Below are positions 59,392-64,000 of a stretch of 64,000 nucleotides of DNA, piece by piece. Under the pieces are notes generated by a model. The model did no database searches. It saw nothing but the letters and a program-made list of their open reading frames with translations, and was not told the DNA's origin. The stretch covers positions 2,294,001 through 2,358,000 of the forward strand of contig NZ_CP043420.1 in assembly GCF_008247605.1 (NCBI RefSeq). Reading direction: 5' to 3'. The number at the start of each line of letters is the position of its first letter. Positions within the stretch are counted from its first letter, which is position 1. Made by a program: the position numbers and the translations under genes. The stretch is from Kushneria phosphatilytica. GTDB lineage: Bacteria > Pseudomonadota > Gammaproteobacteria > Pseudomonadales > Halomonadaceae.

Positions 59392-59790
59392 ATGGACAAG
59401 GTTACTCGTACCGACGCCGAATGGCGTGAGCAGCTGACCGATGAACAGTATCGGGTCACGCGCCAGGCCGGCACCGAACGCCCCTTTACCGGTGATTACC
59501 AGGTCGAACCGGTACAGGGCATCTATCACTGTGTCTGTTGTGGTGCGCCCCTGTTCGAGAACGAGCACAAGTTCGAAGCCCATTGCGGCTGGCCGAGTTT
59601 CGATCGTCCGCTGGCCGATGCCGCCGTTGAGGAGCATGAGGACACCAGCCTTGGCATGCGGCGCATTGAGGTCACCTGCCGACGCTGCGATGCTCATCTG
59701 GGACACGTCTTTCCCGATGGTCCACGCGACACCACCGGCATGCGCTATTGCATCAACTCGGTAGCACTGACCTTTCATCAGGGCGAATGA
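59392..59790 (+). CDS. msrB: peptide-methionine (R)-S-oxide reductase
   Basis: MsrB repairs methionine-R-sulfoxide in proteins with thioredoxin as reductant. The 132-residue protein has two CxxC zinc motifs ([11 protein letters not shown] and [12 protein letters not shown]), the substrate pocket [10 protein letters not shown] and the catalytic Cys in [15 protein letters not shown] 59392 follows GGAGG by five bases. It is divergent from the tRNA array and 103 bp before the GTPase gene. Confidence 0.95.
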   Translation: MDKVTRTDAEWREQLTDEQYRVTRQAGTERPFTGDYQVEPVQGIYHCVCCGAPLFENEHKFEAHCGWPSFDRPLADAAVEEHEDTSLGMRRIEVTCRRCDAHLGHVFPDGPRDTTGMRYCINSVALTFHQGE

Positions 59791-59893
59791 TCCCGTCACG
59801 TCCAGCTGGTATTCTCTGCATCGGCCGGCCTGATGAAGGCCGCGCCGTGACCGGCATTGCTGCCGCTGAAAGCCCCTGAACGGAGATTTCGCC

Positions 59894-60793
59894 ATGCTCG
59901 GCTGGTACCCCGGACACATGCACAAGGCGCGTCGCCAGATCAATGAGACGCTGCCGGAGATCGATGTCGTTATCGAGGTACTCGATGCCCGACTCCCCTA
60001 CTCCAGCAGCAATCCCATGCTGGCAGAACTGACGCGCCACAAACCGACGCTCAAGATTCTTACACGTGCCGACCTGGCTGACCCGGAGATGACGCGCGTC
60101 TGGACCGAGCACTTCAATACGCAGGGCGATACCCGAGCACTGGCTGTGGTCACCACGGAGAGCAAACAGCTCAAGCGCATTGCAGGAGCATGTCGGGAAC
60201 TGGCGGGCCATGTGCGCGCCGACCGCGATGTGCGAGTAATGGTGATGGGCATTCCCAACGTCGGCAAATCCACCCTGATCAACGGCCTGGCCGGGCGTGT
60301 GATTGCAAAAGTGGGCAACGAACCTGCCGTCACAAAGCGGCAGCAGAAGATTCGGATCTCCGGTGGCGTCGCCCTGACCGATACGCCGGGTGTACTCTGG
60401 CCACGCATCGAGGATCAGGCCAGCGCTTATCGGCTTGCCGCCAGCGGTGCCATACGCGATACCGCGCTGGAGTATACGGATGTTGCCACTACCATTGCCC
60501 TGGAACTGGTCGCACGCTATCCAAAAGCACTGAAACAGCGTTATCGGCTGGAAACACTCGGTGAAACCGGTGAAGAGTTCGTGGCAGCCATTGCCGCCAA
60601 ACGTGGCGGCCTGCGCAGTGGCGGTGAAGTCGACCTGCACCGTGGCGCCGAGGTGCTACTGATGGATCTGCGCAGTGGCAAGCTCGGTCGTCTGACACTG
60701 GAAACGCCCGATGACATCATCCCCCCTGAAGTCCTCGCCGAGCGTCGCGATGCCGAGCAGCATCAACAAACCGGAGAAGACGCCAGCAGCTGA
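59894..60793 (+). CDS. YlqF/RbgA-like circularly permuted ribosome-assembly GTPase
   Basis: A 299-residue GTPase with permuted motifs: G4-like TRADL comes first (NKxD position), then G1 MGIPNVGKSTLINGLAG, G2 region PAVTKRQQKIRI and G3 LTDTPGVLWPR. The opening WYPGHMHKARRQINETLP is typical of YlqF/RbgA, which in Bacillus helps mature the large ribosomal subunit. The C-terminal helical domain is present (GEEFVAAIAAKRGGLRSGGEVD). G4 has Thr-Arg in place of Asn-Lys, which may weaken guanine specificity or reflect this subgroup. ATG 59894 follows GGAG by eight bases. Confidence 0.9.
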   Translation: MLGWYPGHMHKARRQINETLPEIDVVIEVLDARLPYSSSNPMLAELTRHKPTLKILTRADLADPEMTRVWTEHFNTQGDTRALAVVTTESKQLKRIAGACRELAGHVRADRDVRVMVMGIPNVGKSTLINGLAGRVIAKVGNEPAVTKRQQKIRISGGVALTDTPGVLWPRIEDQASAYRLAASGAIRDTALEYTDVATTIALELVARYPKALKQRYRLETLGETGEEFVAAIAAKRGGLRSGGEVDLHRGAEVLLMDLRSGKLGRLTLETPDDIIPPEVLAERRDAEQHQQTGEDASS

Positions 60794-60918
60794 TGGCCTG
60801 TCGCCGGTTTGCCTCTTGCCAACAGCGCGGTATTCTTGACCACTCGCCCTGCGGCGCTGGCGTCGATAGCCGCCTGCGGCCATGATCGCTCTCAACTCCG
60901 CGCTGGATAGCCAAACGC

Positions 60919-62133
60919 ATGACCTCACCGATTCATAAATCCCGCAAGCTCGAACACGTCTGTTATGACATTCGCGGCCCTGTCCTCGAACACGCCAAAC
61001 GCCTCGAGGAAGAAGGACACCGACTGCTCAAGCTGAATATCGGCAACCCCGCCCCATTCGGCTTTGAAGCCCCCGAGGAAATTCTTCAGGACGTGATGCG
61101 CAACCTGCCGACCGCCCAGGGGTACTGCGACTCCAAGGGCCTCTACTCGGCACGCAAGGCGATCATGCAGGAGTGCCAGCGCAAGGATATCCCCGGGGTC
61201 AGCATCGAGGATATCTACGTCGGCAACGGTGTTTCGGAACTGATCGTGATGGCCATGCAGGCCCTGCTCGATGATGGTGACGAAGTGCTCATCCCTGCCC
61301 CGGACTATCCGTTGTGGACGGCTGCGACCAATCTCTCCGGGGGGCGGCCGGTACATTACCTGTGCGACGAGCAGAACGAGTGGATGCCCGATATCGAGGA
61401 CATGCGCTCGAAGATCACCGCTCATACCAAAGCGATGGTGATCATCAACCCCAACAACCCCACCGGGGCGGTCTACTCGGCCGAGGCCGTCCGCCAGATG
61501 CTGGCACTGGCTCGCGAGCATGATCTGATCGTATTCAGCGACGAGATCTACGACAAGATCCTCTACGACGGCACCGAGCATGTCTCTACCGCCGCACTGG
61601 CCGATGATCTGCTGATCCTCACGCTCAACGGTCTGTCAAAGAGCTATCGCTGTGCCGGCTTCCGCTCCGGCTGGATGATTCTTTCCGGCGAGCGCCGTCA
61701 TGCCCAGGATTTCATCCAGGGTCTCGACATGCTGGCCTCGATGCGACTGTGCGCCAATGTCCCGGCCCAGCACGCCATTCAGACGGCATTGGGCGGCTAT
61801 CAATCGATCAACGATCTGATTCTTCCTGGCGGACGACTACTGGCCCAGCGTGACATGGCCTGGCAGAAGCTCAATGCCATTCCGGGCGTCAGCTGTGTCA
61901 AACCGAAGGGAGCACTGTACATGTTCCCTCGACTTGACCCCGAGATGTACGACATCCGCGATGACCAGCAACTGGTACTCGATCTGCTGCTTGAAGAGAA
62001 GATCCTGCTGGTCCAGGGAACAGCCTTCAACTGGCCGGATCCGAACCATCTGCGCATTGTGACCCTGCCCTGGGTGGATCAGCTCGAGGATGCCATTGAC
62101 CGGCTGGATCGTTTTCTCGCCCGACGTCGATGA
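60919..62133 (+). CDS. alaA: glutamate-pyruvate aminotransferase AlaA
   Basis: AlaA makes alanine from pyruvate and glutamate. The 404-residue PLP enzyme (E. coli AlaA/YfbQ 405) has IGNPAPFGFEAPEEILQDV, GYCDSKGLYSARKAI, VGNGVSELIVMAMQALLDDGD, IINPNNPTGAVYS, FSDEIYDKILYDG, the PLP lysine in LNGLSKSYRCAGFRSGWM and the Arg that binds the substrate carboxylate in HLRIVTLP. The N-terminus IHKSRKLEHVCYDIRGPV is characteristic of AlaA. The ATG has no clear ribosome binding site. It is followed by htpX under a separate promoter. Confidence 0.94.
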   Translation: MTSPIHKSRKLEHVCYDIRGPVLEHAKRLEEEGHRLLKLNIGNPAPFGFEAPEEILQDVMRNLPTAQGYCDSKGLYSARKAIMQECQRKDIPGVSIEDIYVGNGVSELIVMAMQALLDDGDEVLIPAPDYPLWTAATNLSGGRPVHYLCDEQNEWMPDIEDMRSKITAHTKAMVIINPNNPTGAVYSAEAVRQMLALAREHDLIVFSDEIYDKILYDGTEHVSTAALADDLLILTLNGLSKSYRCAGFRSGWMILSGERRHAQDFIQGLDMLASMRLCANVPAQHAIQTALGGYQSINDLILPGGRLLAQRDMAWQKLNAIPGVSCVKPKGALYMFPRLDPEMYDIRDDQQLVLDLLLEEKILLVQGTAFNWPDPNHLRIVTLPWVDQLEDAIDRLDRFLARRR

Positions 62134-62158
62134 CGCCTAAACCATCCTTAACACATGA

Positions 62159-62187
62159 TTGAAACAAAGCGACACAGGACTTATCTA
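62159..62187 (+). promoter_or_regulatory. candidate promoter of htpX
   Basis: TTGAAA (62159-62164), 17-bp spacer, TATCTA (62182-62187). The same region also fits a heat-shock sigma-32 pattern (TTGAAA and ACTTATCTA compared with CCCCATnTA). Which sigma factor is used cannot be told by eye. Confidence 0.45.
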
Positions 62188-62243
62188 AGGCGTTAGAAGC
62201 GACTTGTGTCGCGACTTCCCAAGCCCTTTCGGAGATCCATCAC

Positions 62244-63149
62244 ATGATGAGGATTGTCCTTTTTCTGGCCACCAACCTGGCCGTTGTGCTGGTCGCCAGC
62301 GTGACCCTGCGCATTCTGGGCGTGGACAGCTATCTCGACGGTGCCGGCGGCCTGAATCTCAACAGTCTGCTGATTTTCTGCTTCATCTTTGGCATGGCAG
62401 GATCGCTGATCTCGCTGCTGCTCTCCAAGAAGATGGCCAAAATGAGCACTCGGGCGCGCATCATCGAGCGCCCGGGCAACTCGACCGAACAGTGGTTGAT
62501 CAGCACCGTAGGCGAACTCTCCCGAGACGCCGGTATCGAGATGCCCGAGGTCGGCATTTTCCCGGCACGGCAGGCCAACGCTTTTGCGACCGGCTGGAAC
62601 AAGAATGCCGCGCTGGTCTGCGTGTCCGAAGGGTTGCTCGAGCAGATGCGCCCCGAGGAAGTACGCGCAGTACTGGGTCACGAGATCGGTCACGTGGCCA
62701 ATGGCGACATGGTCACCCTGGCGCTCATCCAGGGGGTGGTAAACGCCTTTGTCATGTTCTTTGCCCGCATTGCCGCCATGGTGCTCGACAACTTCCTGCG
62801 CAGTGACGAGGAAGGGGGTGGACTCGGCTTCTTCGGCTATATCGCCGTCGTGTTCGCCTTCGAGATGGTCTTTGGCATCGCCGCCTCGGTGATCGTTGCC
62901 TGGTTCTCGCGCTGGCGTGAATATCGCGCCGATGCCGCCGGCGCCCGACTGGCAGGTAGTGGTGCGATGATCAATGCGTTGAACCGCCTCAAGGCGCAGA
63001 AGGATATGCAGGACGAAATGCCGGGCTCAATGACAGCCTTTGCGATCACGACCGGTCAGACTCGTCAGTTCATGGAGAAGCTGTTCGCCAGCCATCCTCC
63101 GCTCGATGATCGCATCCGCGCTCTCAAGGAAGCGGCTTACCGTCAGTAA
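62244..63149 (+). CDS. htpX: membrane protease HtpX
   Basis: HtpX is an inner-membrane zinc endopeptidase that, with FtsH, removes misfolded membrane proteins. The 301 residues include two N-terminal membrane helices (about 3-25, 38-60), the zinc site HEIGH at 146-150, two more hydrophobic segments (about 155-180, 196-218) and the third zinc ligand Glu in [15 protein letters not shown]. The C-terminal [16 protein letters not shown] is standard. The ATG follows GGAG by nine bases. A strong terminator follows, so it is monocistronic. Confidence 0.95.
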   Translation: MMRIVLFLATNLAVVLVASVTLRILGVDSYLDGAGGLNLNSLLIFCFIFGMAGSLISLLLSKKMAKMSTRARIIERPGNSTEQWLISTVGELSRDAGIEMPEVGIFPARQANAFATGWNKNAALVCVSEGLLEQMRPEEVRAVLGHEIGHVANGDMVTLALIQGVVNAFVMFFARIAAMVLDNFLRSDEEGGGLGFFGYIAVVFAFEMVFGIAASVIVAWFSRWREYRADAAGARLAGSGAMINALNRLKAQKDMQDEMPGSMTAFAITTGQTRQFMEKLFASHPPLDDRIRALKEAAYRQ

Positions 63150-63173
63150 ACCGCATCGAATGTGCTTCCTTCC

Positions 63174-63197
63174 GGCCCGCCCCATGGCGGGCCTTTT
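63174..63197 (+). terminator. intrinsic terminator of htpX
   Basis: GGCCCGCC and GGCGGGCC form a perfect 8-bp stem with loop CCAT followed by TTTT. It lies between htpX and the convergent pdxB. Confidence 0.85.
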
Positions 63198-63207
63198 CAT
63201 GCTTTGG

Positions 63208-64000
63208 TCAGCCCTGCTTGCCTGCCAGCCGCAGCGAGAAGCCGGCACTGACAATGGTGTCACGCAGATCGCCGGCATTGTGTTTGAGACTGACCCGCAA
63301 CGTCGAAAATTCACGCCGAGGCGGATACTCCTTGCGCATGCGATCAAACCCTTCGGCCATGCCGTAATGACGACGGTAGCGTTCCAGCAGTAGTGCATCG
63401 CGACGAATGTCGTAACATGCCCGGGCACAGAGTGTCAGCGCCTCAAGTGGCGGCGCCCAGCCGGTCAGGGTAATCCGGCGCAGCCAGGAATCCGGCTTGA
63501 GCTGACCAAGCCGCTTGCGAGCGGGCAAACCGAAGTGCCGGCTCATCGCTTCGTGAATCATGTCAGTCCCCAGCATCTTGCCATCCAGGCTGTAGCCGGC
63601 CACATGCGGGGTCGCGATATCCACCAGCCGGCAGAGCGCTTCATCAATATCGGGTTCCTGTTCCCAGACATCCAGAATGACGCGCAGATCGCGCCTGGTT
63701 TCCAGTCGACGACGCAAGGCAGAGGTATCGACACACTCGCCGCGCCCCGCACTGATCAGAATCTGATCAGGCCGCAGGGCGTCAATCCGTTCGGCATTCA
63801 GCAGATGATGGGTGGCATGATCACCGCTTTGTATCAACGGCGTATGCAGGCAGATCACATCGGCACGCTCGATCAGCGTATCGAGATCAACAAAATCCTC
63901 ACGCCCTTCTGCCTCGGCCCGCGGCGGATCACAGATCAGACAGGGCATATCCAGCGCCTCAAGCCTGGCCTGCAAGCGACTGCCTACATTACCGGCCCCC
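63208..64000 (-). CDS. pdxB: erythronate-4-phosphate dehydrogenase, N-terminus missing at window edge
   Basis: PdxB oxidises 4-phosphoerythronate in the DXP-dependent synthesis of pyridoxal phosphate. The visible 263 codons begin inside the NAD-binding motif GAGNVGSRL at the window edge, then show CLHTPLIQSGDHATHHLLNAE, ISAGRGECVDTSALRRRL with the catalytic Arg, LDVWEQEPDID with Glu and IATPHVAGYSLDGKMLGTDMI with the catalytic His. The C-terminal dimerisation domain with RKEYPPRREF is specific to PdxB among D-hydroxyacid dehydrogenases. About 115 N-terminal residues lie beyond the window. Confidence 0.94.
   Translation of the reverse strand, partial: GAGNVGSRLQARLEALDMPCLICDPPRAEAEGREDFVDLDTLIERADVICLHTPLIQSGDHATHHLLNAERIDALRPDQILISAGRGECVDTSALRRRLETRRDLRVILDVWEQEPDIDEALCRLVDIATPHVAGYSLDGKMLGTDMIHEAMSRHFGLPARKRLGQLKPDSWLRRITLTGWAPPLEALTLCARACYDIRRDALLLERYRRHYGMAEGFDRMRKEYPPRREFSTLRVSLKHNAGDLRDTIVSAGFSLRLAGKQG

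Noticed and set aside
59753..60640. 295-codon open frame antisense to the YlqF-like GTPase and the end of msrB
   Set aside because: Both sense genes are well supported by motifs and ribosome binding sites; the antisense product is Cys/Gln-rich noise.

Overview
The window is about 64 kb of a gammaproteobacterial chromosome of moderately high G+C. Gene content and protein style (RlmM, MlaA, CysB/CysH, the Rnd-YcgL-YcgN block, DnaX-YbaB-RecR, AlaA, a short Gnd, cyanophycin genes) fit a Halomonadaceae-type organism such as Halomonas, Kushneria or Chromohalobacter. The family is an inference from proteins read by eye; the 16S gene at 7025-8560 would settle it. No transposase, integrase, phage module or CRISPR array is visible, and nearly all of the window reads as core chromosome.

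Layout. 1-3.1 kb: end of a MATE efflux pump, an unrecognised gene, tusA and rlmM. 3.3-9.0 kb: a complete rRNA operon on the minus strand (16S, tRNA-Ile, tRNA-Ala, 23S, 5S) with two promoters, boxA elements, RNase III processing stems and a strong terminator. 9-15.8 kb: a GntR/FCD regulator, pabB, a sulfur group (cysH and cysB convergent, a TSUP transporter divergent from cysB), trxA and an AI-2E family permease. 15.8-19.5 kb: mlaA, a RsbU-like phosphatase with a degenerate receiver, a STAS protein and a Bcr/CflA pump, all in one direction. 19.7-31.2 kb: hrpA, fadD, cysK, a VWA membrane protein with a small membrane partner, and oligopeptidase B. 31.2-37 kb: ycgN-ycgL-rnd and recR-ybaB-dnaX, a small secreted protein and the 4.5S (SRP) RNA. 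37-42.4 kb: an AbrB-type membrane protein, then a response regulator, a histidine kinase and a periplasmic binding protein joined to tlyA by overlapping codons. 42.4-49.2 kb: a second AI-2E permease, a CDF zinc exporter, pldA, a yqjD-yqjE-yqjK type operon, a BaiN-like flavoprotein and gnd. 49.5-55.6 kb: an acyltransferase and a cyanophycin operon cphB-cphA-iadA. 55.7-64 kb: tRNA-Ser, queF with an ABC exporter pair, a five-gene tRNA Glu-Gly-Glu-Gly-Glu array, msrB, a YlqF/RbgA-like GTPase, alaA, htpX and the start-less part of pdxB.

Functional links. The cph operon encodes synthesis of the Asp-Arg polymer cyanophycin, its cleavage to beta-Asp-Arg dipeptides and hydrolysis of those dipeptides, so it is a self-contained nitrogen storage cycle. 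cysH, cysB, the TSUP transporter, trxA and cysK together cover PAPS reduction, its control, its electron donor and the final cysteine synthesis step, though they are not one operon. mlaA and pldA both act on outer-membrane lipid asymmetry but are 25 kb apart.

The least explained parts are the regulator-kinase-binding protein operon (38.5-41.7 kb), the Glu in place of the expected carbamylated Lys in the IadA-like enzyme, the VWA protein pair with its polyarginine tail, the mlaA-linked partner-switch module and an inverted repeat sitting on the -35 box of an rRNA promoter. None of these is proven to be a new system from sequence alone.
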